This document shows positions 12,821 to 24,554 of a DNA stretch of 64,000 nt, piece by piece. How positions within the stretch are numbered: position 1 is the stretch's first letter; the number at the start of each line of letters is the position of its first letter. Source of the DNA: Diadophis punctatus similis. Lineage: Eukaryota; Chordata; Lepidosauria; Squamata; Dipsadidae. Made by a program: the position numbers and the translations under genes. The DNA lies in assembly GCA_023053685.1 (NCBI GenBank), contig JALIGW010000148.1, positions 61,001 through 125,000 on the forward strand, written 5' to 3'. Under the pieces are notes generated by a model. It was not told where the DNA came from, did not search any database, and saw only the letters and a program-made list of their open reading frames with translations.

Positions 12821-13289
12821 TCAGGAGAGCATCAGAAAGGCTATCATTGCATACAGATGTATCACAACAGAGAGTTTGTCTCACTTCACCTAATAGTGGA
12901 CAGCAGAGAGTCCATGATATCATTTACTGTACGTAATGTAGAAGCACCTGGAGAGGGGAAAAGGTAAACTCCTATTATGTATTCATGATGGTTGTTTCCC
13001 CTCCACCTCCATTTATGTTTATTTTACAGCATTTATGTTCCAGCAGATGAAAAATGCAATTATTGTGTGAAGCATTTTATGTGCTTAAATGGCATGAAGG
13101 TGAGGGAAGGGGGAGGGACAGAATCTTCCCATTTTATTTTTGTATTTTTCAATCCACAGCAAAAGCTCATGATTTTGTATGGATTATGGACTTAATTGAA
13201 TTTCCAGTGATAGCATTCTTCTACTAGGTGGATTTTTGTGGAAGCTATAGATATCTTAGGCATAATAAAATCACTGGTGGTGCAGCGTC

Positions 13290-13375
13290 TCTTGCTTGAG
13301 CAGGGGGTTGGACTAGAAGACCTCCAAGGTCCCTTCCAGCTCTATTCTGATTGATTGATTGAATTAGAATAGTGA
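13290..13375 (+). mobile_element. CR1 3' terminus with (ATTG)n-like tail
   Basis: GGGTTGGACTAGAAGACCT and AAGGTCCCTTCCAGCTCTAT are followed by TGATTGATTGATTGA. Only the last ~60 bp of the LINE is present. Confidence 0.75.
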
Positions 13376-13408
13376 GAAGGAAGTTTTTCTGTTGAATATC
13401 TGCCTGGA

Positions 13409-13658
13409 CATAGCAATAGCAATAGCAATAGCACTTAGACTTATATACCGCTTCATAGTGCTCCACAGCCCTCTCTAAGCGGTTTACAGAGTTCAGCATA
13501 TTGCCCCCAACAATCTGGGTCCTCATTTTACCGACCTCAGAAGGATGGAAGGTTGAGTCAACCTTGAGCCCGTGAGATTTGAACAGCTGAACTGCAGCTA
13601 GCAGTCAGCTGAAGTAGCCTGCAGTGCTGCACTCTAACCACTGCGCCACCTCGGCTCT
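13409..13658 (-). mobile_element. tRNA-derived SINE, minus strand
   Basis: The left end is the (GCTATT)n tail in complement (AATAGC repeats, 13413-13434). The body contains the complement of AAGCGGTATATAAGTCTAAG. The right end is the tRNA-like head (GTGGCGCAGTGGTTAGAGTG in complement near 13630-13650, B box near 13560-13590). Six more copies of this family are recognisable in the window. Confidence 0.8.
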
Positions 13659-15587
13659 ATATCTCTCATCCAGTTAATTGAACAAAGCATACTGTGTGTA
13701 CAGTGAAATACACATACATATATCTGAACAAGGAGTTTATACATTCCATGTTATGCAAAATATGAAGTTGGTCTTTTCAATTACTGGTCCCTTTGAAATT
13801 TGGATAGCAATTGGACACCTTGCATTTTAAACTGAAATAATTATAACATCAACAGCATTTATTGCTGTTATTGAATCACTTTGAAAACCCATCCTGATTG
13901 CTACAACTTTACATCTAATAACAACAAATTCCAAAATTTGGCCTCCATACATTTACCTAAGTCTCTACACTTTTCATAATTCTAAGTATGTTTATCATTA
14001 TGCTTACTTTTAGAATTATTCCAGCCCTTAGGTTACAAATCATTTCCAGCTGCATCCATTGTTTGAGAGTCACCAACCAGCAGCTATAAATGATATTCTA
14101 AATATCACATTAACCCTCCCTCCCTCCCTCCCTCCCTTCCTTCCTTTTCTCTTTATGGAGGGGCTGTTTCCATTTTTAGAGGGACTTTTTTATTTGCTTC
14201 CTGATACTGCTCATTACTTATGCGGGTGACCTTTTGGAATTGGTGAAATTCCTGCTGATTTGCAGTATTCATTCCAGTTTATTTACTGTGGTCATGATAA
14301 TTCCTCAAAACTGTGATTTCAGCACATTTCCCTTTCAAATTCTTTCTAACCACACCTTATTTTTGGAGGTTGTTTTTTTTAAATGCTCTTTTGGACTAAA
14401 ATACTTAATCATGTAATGTGCCCTTGGTTTATATATTGGAGCTTAAAAGACATAACAGCCAAGGGAAATCTCTGTGCTGTTAAAAATCCAAAATTAATAT
14501 CGGCGATCAACCAGAGGGTTCTGAACATTGCTACAGGTGTAATTTAATCAACCATCAGCCATACAAATAGCACATTGGTGAATGGAAGCTGCTCATATTT
14601 TATTATCAAAACACATAATTTTCTAGGTTATGACAGCAAAGGTAAACATTATGTGGTTGGAATCAAGTTGACATTGGCTGATACAACACAGTGATGTTAA
14701 ATTAACTGCTTGGAAGAAAAGTATGGGGTTGTGTATTGGGTAGTGACAAGGTATTAGTTATATCTTTAACTCCTTCTCCACCCTCCAAAAATATATAGGT
14801 GTCGGGTTGGACTATTTTAACCTAAAATACTATGAGAGTTGTTAATGCTATCCATGATATGTGAAACAGTACTTCTGAGCACAGTCTGGCCATCCTTCTG
14901 ATTTCAAACTCTTTTGCATTCGTAGAGGCTGTCACCATCAAAAAGTGTTCTCCTGGTTTTATCTTACCATAGCATCACATTTTTTTTTGTTTTTACAAAT
15001 TCAAGATATTGACATAACAGTGACTGTGATTGGCTAAACATTTTCTCCCTGTTAAGTGAACTCTATTTCCATATATTTCCTAATTCTCTACAGAAAGCTT
15101 TCACGTTGGAATCGTTTTTCTTCACTTATATGGGCAAATCGTTCCATTTTCATTTGGAAGCTGATTGAAAATTTTCTGATTCAAAAGATATACCTCTGGC
15201 CAACCCCATGATCATCATGGTCTTGGAGAAGAATGGAATGTACCAAAATCAGAATATTTTGCACATATTTCATATTAAGCTAAATTGCAATTCTAGAAAA
15301 GCAAAAAAAAAAATGAGTATCCTCTGGACTCTTGAAGTACTTTTATTCTTTATCAACATGTCCTACCTTGATCATTACTTTTACTATTTATCAGACACCT
15401 TACAGAGGTTCTCTGAGTTCACAGATTCATAAAATTCCAATTACAAATTTTAGTATATTAACATTCTTCTATTGTATTCTTGCCCAGATTGAACACTTTC
15501 ATTTTATTAAAGTTTGGACTTTACAAAAATAATAAAGTGATACAAATTAAGAAAAATACAAAAGAATGAAAAGGAAAAAGTGCAAAG
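13659..15587. other. Long unassigned AT-rich stretch
   Basis: Contains a CCCT/CTTC run at about 14110-14146 and nothing else I can name. Short open frames have no motifs or matching splice signals. Confidence 0.45.
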
Positions 15588-15607
15588 AAAACAAACAAAC
15601 AAACAAA

Positions 15608-15668
<61 letters not shown>

Positions 15669-15772
15669 AGGTTCAAATCCCACTAAGGGTATGGCTATCT
15701 GATGAGAGCAAAATAGCTCGAAATAGATCTATAATAGTCTCTCTTTATTTTCATTTTTCAGCAAAAAAAATG

Positions 15773-15815
<43 letters not shown>

Positions 15816-15860
15816 AATACACTGAGATAGAGAGATAGAGACAGACAGACAGACACACAC
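15588..15860. repeat. Cluster of microsatellites: AAAC, GT, CA, GATA/GACA
   Basis: (AAAC)n 15588-15610 and (GT)n 15611-15666 are followed by a ~100-bp spacer. Then come (CA)n 15773-15809 and short GATA/GACA runs to 15860. The GT and CA arrays face each other across the spacer. Confidence 0.93.
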
Positions 15861-16566
15861 ACTTCATTATAACAAATGCAAACAATTTCAGCATTGTATC
15901 ATCTTCCTTGAAGCTACAACAAAATATCTTTCTTCTCCTATCTCATCTCTTCTGTATAAACAAATATGTAAAGTCTTATCATTCAGTCCTGGTTGGCAAA
16001 AATCCATTAAGAGTTACCAGAAACAAAAACATATATATTTTAGTCTTGATCAGATAAACCAACTTTATATTCCTTCCCCTAGTTTGTAACAATCTTTAAG
16101 CCTTTTTATTTGTAATCTTATTTTTATATAATGCATAGGTCATAATTCTACCTTGAATATAGGCTTTATATACTTTATATACATTCAAAAATGTGGGCCC
16201 TTAATACTTCTGAATTCAAATCTAAATACTATAAAGTTTCTACCCACATTTGTTATATAAAATTTTTATCACTTAATAGGGAGTCATTAAAATATCAATT
16301 TATGGATACCTTATCCAATTTTTTTGAAATACACATTTCAGTATTGCGCTAAGGTCGAATACATAACAAGCATCAATATTGCATTCTTGAATTTAATTAT
16401 ATAAAATCAATGATATTAAAAAGTAGTCAACCCTTTAAAAATACGTTGTACATTTCAATACAATGTATATTTTCTTCTAGTTGAATACATCAAATGCCAG
16501 GAATCTATTAAATTCAATTCTTCCATATGTCTTAATTGTTTCTCTCACTAATAGATTTTGTGTGTT

Positions 16567-16597
<31 letters not shown>

Positions 16598-17897
16598 CGT
16601 GTGAGCTAGTATATTTCTATCAAGCTCAGGATCCAATATTTCACTAAAATGTCTTTTTAATTGAGTTTAGTTTCATTCAGAGTGACCTGACCAGAAGTCA
16701 CTTTTCTGGTTTGTTATTTGTATATCCCTTTTAATTATTAAGACATCAGCCAGTTTCATTTCTATATCCAGAGTGTAACACCTTTATCCATATCATTCTT
16801 TTAACCTGGAATTTTAAAATCCTCATTTGAATTAGCCTCAGTTTCAGCCTTGACCAGTAAAATATAGTATGTTCCTCTTCTAAAAACTCTTTTAAGTCCA
16901 GCTTTAGGATAGCAGATAATTTTAAAAGTAACTTCTGAGTGCATTGTTCCCATACATCCTTCATTCCAAGTTAGAATAATTTGCTCTGTTCTGTTTTAGT
17001 GTATCTCTTCTCCTTTAATTATAAATTTGTAGATCTTTCCTCTAATGTTCAACCTTGAAAGTCCCATCTATCTAAGATACTCAATATAGATGAGGTCTTA
17101 ACCTCCTCTAAATTAAATTTAGATTTAATTTAATAACAGATTTAAATCTGTTGCTGTTTCCAATAATAATATACTCAAGTTTAGTTTAATCACATGACAT
17201 ATATTGCTGGGTATGCTCAGTCTAAAATAAGTTATTGCTGCTTCTCTAAGCGCTCTCATTGATTGCCCAGTGCTGACAGCAAATCACTACTGTTCCAACT
17301 AAACTTCTAAATATTCCATGCATTTACTCTTCCTTAGATACAAAGCCTGATATTCTTTTCCCCCTCATAACTTTTCTTCCACTCAAGTTAGTTTGTTAAG
17401 GAGTAGGAGCCTTAAAGTGCAGCAAATCAGTTGAGATAACATACTTGGCAAGGCTTACTAGAATTGATATGATAAATTGAAGCTTTGCTGCTTTTTTTTT
17501 TTAATCCTATGGATCATGGGGATGGAAAATAAACTCTGTGCCTGGCAAATCTGAAGATGAGGAAGGGTAAGCTGATCACTAGTTCAGTTTTAGGATAGCT
17601 CAAGCAGAGCAATGACTGGCTGATAGCATTTCCTTTCAGGTTGCGACCTCAACTAAATGTGTTTGGAAGAGCTTTTACAGAGTCCTGAAGGTTATTTGCA
17701 GAAGGAATGACTTTTGGACTTGTAAGATTGAGGTTGGCCTTATAAACCAGGTACGAATCGCAACCAGTTGAGCTAATTCTACTTTATTGTAAAGCTTCAT
17801 TGACAGAATATTGCAAGGTTGGAAGTATAATTCTCCATCCACCTGCCCACCCCCATCTCCTTTACAACCTGAGAAACTAGGGAGGATCCCTTCTGAG
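15861..17897. other. Unassigned AT-rich DNA with a (GT)n(GC)n run
   Basis: A (GT)n to (GC)n run lies at 16559-16602. A 72-codon charged frame on the minus strand (16746-16964) resembles the one near 10.7 kb in composition and nearby sequence (ACAAATAACAAACCAGAAAA versus ACAAATGACAAGCCAAGAAG, read on the minus strand). Both may be remnants of one old LINE. Confidence 0.35.
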
Positions 17898-18116
17898 CAG
17901 GGATGAAATGCAGCCGGCTTCCCTACCGGCTCGTAAGTGCGTGTGCACCATCATCATGTTGTGTTTTTGACCCTCTGAGCATGTGCAGAAGGCTTTGCAC
18001 ATGCACAGAGGGTTAACACTAGGATGTGACCGACATCCAGGTGGGTGGTGGAGCCTCCCGCCGCCGGCGCTACCGGCCCGTGCGAGCCGGATAGAGCCGG
18101 CAGCATTTCACCCCTG
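17898..18116. mobile_element. hAT-like MITE, 219 bp, perfect 8-bp duplication
   Basis: TIRs CAGGGATGAAATGC and GCATTTCACCCCTG lie between identical CTTCTGAG duplications (17890-17897, 18117-18124). The interior holds an inverted pair around the AGCATGTGCAGAAGG region, so it can fold back. No transposase. Confidence 0.92.
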
Positions 18117-18229
18117 CTTCTGAGCCTCTTGCCTTGCCCACTATCCAACTGGGAGTTAGGCTACCTCTAATATGACTATTCCTTTGTCAGCTTCTCTTGA
18201 TACAGTATCCCAAGGTCTTTCTCGCATAC

Positions 18230-18460
18230 CATTACCATTTATTGAGACTATTTGGTATCAAAGGATGCTGCAGGTCAGTTTTGTGTGCAAGTGTCTTATA
18301 GTCAGCCTTGACTTCTGGCAACTGTCTGGATAAGTCTCTGCAGTTTTCCTAGACAGAATGACTGTCCCTAGAAAACCTAGATGGTTTTGTGCCTAAGGCA
18401 AGACTAGAACTGAAAGTTTCACAGTGTCCCTTAACCATGACACCAAACTGGCTCATTATG
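18230..18460 (-). mobile_element. tRNA-derived SINE with RTE-like tail, minus strand
   Basis: On the minus strand the head reads GAGCCAGTTTGGTGTCATGG (complement at about 18437-18457). It is followed by a degenerate B box, and the tail contains GCCAGAAGTCAAGGCTGACT (complement near 18300-18325). The same head type starts the SINE at 5145. The tail resembles the 3' end of the RTE-like LINE at 39424, which suggests that LINE supplied the mobilising enzyme. Confidence 0.65.
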
Positions 18461-18719
18461 AAAGGCTTATGACATTGAAAAATGGGGGAGGGGCTTTTAA
18501 GTATGTGCAATAATTTTTAAACTATAGTAGCTGCCATTTTTGTTTGTAAAACAATCAATCTGCACATGAAGGGATCAATATATTTTATCCATAGTCTAGA
18601 CCAACCCTAATATGGTATTAATTAAATGACTTAGATAATTGGAAGAAATTATCAAACTAGGTGCAGTGATTTGAGTGATTTATTGCAAGAAAACCTATTT
18701 GCTTTTTGTTTATTTAAAC

Positions 18720-18921
18720 CAGGGGTGAAATTCAGTAGGTTCTGACAGGTTCTGGAGAACCGGTAGCGGAAATTTTGAGTAGTTCGGAGAACTGGCAAAT
18801 ACCACCTCTGTCTGGCCCCAGAGTGGGGTGGGAATGGAGATTTTGCAGTATCCTTCACCTGCCACACCCACCAAGCCACGCCCACAGAACCAGTAGGGAA
18901 ATTTTTTGAGTTTCACCCCTG
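18720..18921. mobile_element. hAT-like MITE, 202 bp, perfect 8-bp duplication
   Basis: Ends CAGGGGTGAAATTCA and TGAGTTTCACCCCTG form the TIR, with identical ATTTAAAC flanks (18712-18719, 18922-18929). The interior matches the element at 49951-50307 almost throughout (GGTTCTGACAGGTTCTGGAG, GGGAATGGAGATTTTGCAGT) but lacks its internal tandem expansion. Confidence 0.94.
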
Positions 18922-19385
18922 ATTTAAACTATTATATGTTGAACTAATTATTGAGAATCAATCTTCCTGAGCTCAGTGGAACTGCAGACCAACTTCATAA
19001 GCTATTAATTATGCATGCATTAAAAAATAGTCTAAACCACTTTATTATTTATTTCCAATGCAAAGGAATGTTGAAAATAAATTATGCCATAGGAGCTGAG
19101 ATTCTGTTCCTTGGCAGGATAAAACAGGATGAAATTTGGTATGGAAAAAAAAAGCTAGATAGAGAAAGATAAAGTTCAGATGACCCAGATCTGGCCAGGA
19201 CAACAACAACAACAACAAAACAAAACAAAAATCTCCCAAAAATCCTTGAAAAAAATTAGCCTAAATTAGGAAATGGCTCAGAATGCATGTAACTGCTGCA
19301 TTCTCAATCTTCCCTCCCTCCTTCTGGTCATGTGACCCAGAATGGTCTTATTGCAGAGTATTGGAAAGAGTTCCATACTCCAGAT

Positions 19386-19520
19386 CAGAGGCCTTCAAAC
19401 TTGGCAAGTTTAAGACATGTGGACTTCAACTCCCAGAATTCTCTAGCCAGCTATGCTGGCTGGAGAATTCTGGGAGTTGAAATCCACACATCTTAAACTT
19501 GCCAAGTTTGGGGACCCCTG
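19386..19520. mobile_element. Foldback hAT-like MITE, 135 bp
   Basis: Almost the whole element is one long inverted repeat around a centre near 19450. Arms include AACTTGGCAAGTTTAAGACA, GACTTCAACTCCCAGAATTC and their complements. Identical CTCCAGAT duplications flank it (19378-19385, 19521-19528). A related foldback of the same length is at 46305. Confidence 0.9.
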
Positions 19521-19910
19521 CTCCAGATGCTTTCTCTATTTTGTCATTCTTCCCAAACCAACAGAATGCTGGAAACAATGAGAAGAGGCTCAGGACTCCA
19601 TCTAGAAAACATAACGAGACTAAATCCGGGGTGGCAGAATTTTTTTTAAAAAAGGAAGACGTATTTGAAAATGAGCCAAATCCAAGGGCAGAGAAAGAAA
19701 AAGCAAAACATTCCCAGTGTATCTCCTAAGGGAAAGGGAGTTCGGCAGTGACTCAAAATGTTATAGACATTTTTAAAGTCCCCTGCCTTCTTCCTCCTGT
19801 TCACTGATCCAGAATGGAGAGAATGCAGTATACTGTGCTTCCCAATGCACACAAATGCCTACAGATGCAACAAATTACTTCATTACGTATTGAATATCCT
19901 TTGGGCTTAG

Positions 19911-20146
19911 GACCCATGATGGCACAGTGGTTAGAGTGCAGTATTGCAGGCTAACTCACTATTCACTGCCAGGAGTTCGATCCTGACCAGCTCAATGTTG
20001 TCTCAGCCTTCCATCCTTCTAAGGTCGGTAAAATGAGGACCCATATTTTGGGGGGCAATATGCTGACATTGTAAACTGCTAAGAGAGTGTTGTAAGGCAC
20101 TATGAAGCGGTATATATGTCTAAGTACTATCGCTATCGCTATGGTG
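19911..20146 (+). mobile_element. tRNA-derived SINE, plus strand
   Basis: The head GATGGCACAGTGGTTAGAGT gives the A box and GAGTTCGATCC gives the B box. The body ends GAAGCGGTATATATGTCTAA with a (GCTATC)n tail. Same family as 13409, 20359, 51883, 54448, 54763 and 57755. Confidence 0.82.
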
Positions 20147-20188
20147 CATATGTCCTTCCTATGAGCACTGCTGATAAAAGACTTCAAA

Positions 20189-20358
20189 AGTATAGAATAG
20201 AATACTTTATTTGGCCAAGTGTGGCTAGATATATAAGGAATTTGTCTCTGGTCCAGAAGCACTCAGTGTACTTTCAAAACAACAGAGAATAATAATAATA
20301 ACAACTAATAGCACTAAAAGTATGCAACCAATAGAAGGGAGAAATAAGAGATCATAAA
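20189..20358 (-). mobile_element. L3/CR1-like LINE 3' end, minus strand
   Basis: An AATAG-type tail (TAGAATAGAATAC) is followed by the complement of the 3' UTR seen at 7900-8130: TTTATTTGGCCAAGTGTG, GGAATTTGTCTCTGGTC, CACTCAGTGTAC. It is 5'-truncated. Confidence 0.72.
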
Positions 20359-20593
20359 AAGAGCCGAGATGCTGCAGCGGTTAGAGTGGGGTACTGCAGG
20401 CCACTTTAGCTGACAGTGATCTGCAGGTCAGCGGTTCAAATCTCACCGGCTCAAGGTTGACTCAGCCTTCCATCCTTCCGAAGTAGGTAAAATGAGGACC
20501 CAGATTGTTGGGGGCAATATAAATATACATTGCTTACTGGTGTAAACTGCTTAGAGAGTGCTTGCACTGTGAGGCAGTATATAAATGTCACAA
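20359..20593 (+). mobile_element. tRNA-derived SINE feeding a tail microsatellite
   Basis: A-box region GCTGCAGCGGTTAGAGTGG, B-box GGTTCAAATCTC, body to AGGCAGTATATAAATGTC. It passes straight into (AAAT)n/(AAAC)n, which probably expanded from its tail. Confidence 0.8.
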
Positions 20594-20806
<213 letters not shown>

Positions 20807-21660
20807 AACACTAAAGCCACACTCTGTGGGTTAATATATATATACTGTAGACATTAAACAGAACTTAGTAATCACTGTGTTTTGTCAACTGCGGGAATTG
20901 GGTGATCAGCAGAGTGATGGGACGAAGGGAAAAAAATGTCCCTGTGTCTAGTTGTCTTGTCATATAATACCCTACGGTGCCGTCCTGAGAGAAGGAGTTG
21001 AAACAATTTGTGTCCAGGATGTGAGGGGTCTGCAGAGAATTCCATAAGCCATGCTTTGTATTATTTCCTTGCCTTTTCAAATTGTGGACATATCAAGTCA
21101 GTATACAAGAAAGTATTCCTTTCATTCTTGAATACTTCTCTGATCTGCCATTTTCGTTTTGAACAAAATGCAAGACATAAAATGTTTCCTTTTGAACAGT
21201 TTGTTAATCATCCATTGTGTACAGGCTTTTGACCAAAAGAAACTTTGACTAAAACTTGAAGGTCAAACACAGAAGGAAAAGTGTCTAGAAGACGAAACTG
21301 TTACATCTGCCTAATCCATAGAAAGAATGCATTTATCTGCTGCTTTTATCATGGGTAACCAGTAAGATTTTAAACTATCTGAAAGGACTCGGAAGCATAA
21401 GACAGTAAAATACAAGTTTATGTTTTTAGCATAAAAACTGCAATCAGAGTTGATAACACTGGTGTTTTAGATGGGCTTGTTCATACAAAAATTTAATCAA
21501 TATGCCATAATTCAAAATATTAAGATGCATCGCCGATATATTTTTTTTAAAAAAAAATCAGCATGAAAATGTCTTCATCTGCTACAAAAATAACATTATA
21601 GCAAATGCCTCTGAATCTTAGAAGTGTTTCTAGATCTGGAATCAGCTAGAAAACAGTGTA
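20807..21660. other. Unassigned DNA, no gene seen
   Basis: A T8/A9 palindromic run lies near 21540-21557. Otherwise no coding or transposon signature. Confidence 0.45.
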
Positions 21661-21664
21661 GTGG

Positions 21665-21890
<226 letters not shown>

Positions 21891-22179
21891 TTCAACTATG
21901 TTAAAATTACGTTAACGTCAGGATTGCATAAAATGTTTAGAAATGTCTAAAATTTATTTCTTTAGACCTTGAAAGCCACTCCAGAATCATAAAGGCATCA
22001 TTTTTAAACGTTGCATCCTTTAAATCACATGTTGCCTTTCTGTAAACTCTTTAGATGAAGGCCATGTTTTCTTTAGACATTTAAAAAAGAAAGAAAATGG
22101 TATAAGAAAATAAAACTTCTCGCTTGCAGAGGATTCCCCCCCCCTTCCTATCATTTTTCTGCTCTTCTCTGCATTGCAG

Positions 22180-22244
22180 AACCAAGATTGTTCTGGAGTG
22201 CATTGAAAAATATGATAAGCAAGTGCTTTCGGTTATGGACTTCG
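22180..22244 (+). CDS. Candidate host exon, 65 bp, unidentified gene
   Basis: A strong acceptor precedes it: a long pyrimidine tract from about 22134 (including a C-run), then TTCTCTGCATTGCAG ending at 22179. A donor, G|GTAAAA, follows at 22245. Between them one frame is open and reads TKIVLECIEKYDKQVLSVMD plus F, giving an amphipathic, soluble-looking helix-rich segment. If real, the exon enters with two codon bases already supplied and leaves one base over. It sits in unique-looking sequence with no repeat boundary nearby. I do not recognise the protein. An old LINE remnant or chance remains possible, since a single exon cannot be proven from one sequence. Confidence 0.45.
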
Positions 22245-22799
22245 GTAAAAGAGATGGTTTAGTTTTCCACCATAATCATAACAATGTAATAAAGGAGCTG
22301 GATTGTAGAATACTGTTTTAGTTTCTAATGAGTTGCTTTGGAGTTAATTGAGCTTCTAATTTTCCATGGATCAATGATGTATTACTTTTCTATTCTTGTA
22401 AAGATTCCAAAACCACTGAAATAGTTTAATTCTTTATGAATAGCAAATAACCATTCTAGCCTTTTAACAATTTTCCATGACTATGCTTCCCTTTTTTTCC
22501 TCCAGCATGGGTCCTTCTTTCATTTCTTTGTTAGTCTCCATCAGAGGCAAATACATTTATACCATTTTTGTACTCGCCTTGTCAGTCAAATGTGCCACAT
22601 GGGAAAAGTTTCTGATTGCTTTCTGATCTAATAACGGGAAAATATCATACGTTGACGTATTTGAAAGAGAGTCTGCTTTCTGATGCAGAATGAGGGCCAC
22701 ATTTGGCACATGCCTCTCCATAGTTTTGCCTGGATTATTATGCTTTCCACATGGAGATGTAATGATAGGTGGTTTTTATTTTCCTTCTTCCTGTTACTG
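22245..22799. other. Unassigned DNA after the exon candidate
   Basis: No second exon or repeat end seen. The open frame from 22124 runs through the putative donor to 22321 without a stop, so the splice call rests on signal quality only. Confidence 0.4.
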
Positions 22800-22868
22800 G
22801 TTTGTTTGTTTGTTTGTTTGTTTGTTTGTTTGTTTGTTTGTTTGTTTGTTTGTTTGTTTGTTTGTTTG
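22800..22868. repeat. (GTTT)n microsatellite
   Basis: About 17 tandem GTTT/TTTG tetranucleotides. Confidence 0.96.
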
Positions 22869-22982
22869 TAAAAAGTTTGTATGTCAAGTGCCAGAAAAAA
22901 GATCCAGGCTGTTCAAATGAGTAAAAAGATTTCTTGCAAGCTTAAGCTCTCTACAAGAATTTGAGCTACTAAGGGTCCAAAG

Positions 22983-23135
22983 CAGTGGTGGGATTCAAAT
23001 AATGTAACCAGTTCTCTGCCCTAATGACCAGTTGGGTAGGCATCACTGGGTGGTCATGTGACTGGGTGGGCGTGGCCAACTCAATGTCACTCAACACACC
23101 CAGCCCTGCCTCCTGGCCGCTTGCCTTAAAGGCCT
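22983..23135. mobile_element. Truncated hAT-like element, left end only
   Basis: Begins CAGTGGTGGGATTCAAA, a TIR of the CAGTGGTGGG type, and continues with ACCAGTTCTCTGCC, TGACCAGTTGGGTAGGC and GGGTGGGCGTGGCC. No matching right TIR (…CCACCACTG) is found downstream, so the element is cut off near 23135 and no target duplication can be paired. Confidence 0.55.
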
Positions 23136-23305
23136 CAACAACATACAATTTCCCTTTCTATTTGTTTACAACTACTGAACATCCAAAATATACTATTTAC
23201 TCCTATGTATATATGCCATATGTGTACATACATATTACATAGTATTGAGTGTGTATAGGCACACAAAAAGATACGTTAGGTACTATATGTATTGTATGTG
23301 TATGG

Positions 23306-23350
23306 AGAGAGAGAGATAGAGGGAGGGAGGGAGGGAGGGAGGGAGGGAGG

Positions 23351-23420
<70 letters not shown>
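23306..23420. repeat. (GA)n and (GGGA)n microsatellite
   Basis: GAGA, then about nine GGGA/GGAG units, then a long GA array. Confidence 0.96.
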
Positions 23421-23423
<3 letters not shown>

Positions 23424-23589
23424 CTCTTCTAAAACTATGCTCAATCAACCTCACTTACTGAGTTTGGAAAAACACACCCAGAGTCTACTTTCTGACATAC
23501 ATTTAACTATAACTTCTGTACATTATAACATTACACACGCTTTCAGATTTCCTTCCCTGGCCTGCACATGATCATTAGAGCCAGGAGAT

Positions 23590-24550
23590 GTCATGGGCAT
23601 TGCCACAGAACTCTGGGCAATGAAGGGGGTGTCAGCTGGCGGTGGCAGTGGGCAACCAAAAGCACATGGCTGGGGCCTATACAGCTGCCCTCCCCCTCAC
23701 CTTAATGAAGCTGATGACCTTGGCGTATTGGCAGAAGCTCTGGCAACACATGTTGAGGCCGTATCCTCCACCATGCCGGATGGAGGATACGCGGCTGTGA
23801 GAGGAAGAGAGACTGGGTGAACCAGACCCAGACACTTCCCAGCTCCTCTCATCCCAGAAGGACCAACCTTGCACTGTCCCCTCTCTGCTAGCAGCCGCCC
23901 CCCTTCTCTCTCTCCCTCCCTGCTGTCAGGTGATCCGGTGATCCCTGCCACTGCTGCTGCCATTCCAGAGGGCGGGGGTGGCTGGGATGCCAGCACTCCC
24001 ACAAGCTGACTGGATGGGCAGGCAGGTGGGAGAGGGCCAGCTGGCAGAGGGGCAATCCGGGTGGCTCAACCTCACAGCCCCTGGCCACCCCATCTGCTGG
24101 CAGCCACGGCAGGCAAGGCTCAGCAGCTGCGGACAGTCCGGGAAGGGGCAAAATATGGGCTGGAGGAGGGGGCCAAGCAGTGGAAGCTCAACGTGGCTTG
24201 CCTTCATTTCTGCCACCAGCTGCGGCAGGAAGGGAAGGGCAGGCAGGGATCGGGGGGCATGGCCAGCTGGGAAAGCCAAACCACTGCCCAGCCCAGAGCT
24301 GCTGGCGGGGGTGGGAAAGGTGGGGGCTGCGGGGCACACCTGGCTTTAAGTTCCCAGCCCTTTCTTTCTAAAACTGCCCAAAAGAGGGAGGGGAGGAAGG
24401 CCCCCACCTGGCCCTTTGTACCTGTACATGTGAGACAGCAACTTACTAGGTGAGCGGTGAAGGCAGGTGAAAGCAGCCAAGTGGGCGAGGAGCCAGAGAG
24501 CAGCTGGGCCGCGGGCGCTGCGTGGTCTGGGTGAGCGGCGAAGGCAGGCA
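23590..24550. other. GC-rich island-like stretch, unidentified
   Basis: Base composition shifts abruptly from AT-rich to GC-rich for almost 1 kb, with overlapping frames of 75-137 codons on both strands. The frames shadow one another and show only low-complexity P, S, G and A-rich translation, so none is called a gene. A 10-bp perfect hairpin (GTATCCTCCA...TGGAGGATAC) lies at 23761-23790. It could be a GC-rich transposon interior, an isochore patch or a CpG-island relic. It ends at a Penelope-like terminal fragment. Confidence 0.35.
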
Positions 24551-24554
24551 ATCA

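Noticed and set aside
15611..15809. (GT)n facing (CA)n as a designed inverted repeat
   Set aside because: Both are common microsatellites; the spacer is not palindromic.
23926..24551. 137-, 130- and 123-codon ORFs on both strands
   Set aside because: Mutually overlapping shadows of GC-rich DNA with low-complexity translation.
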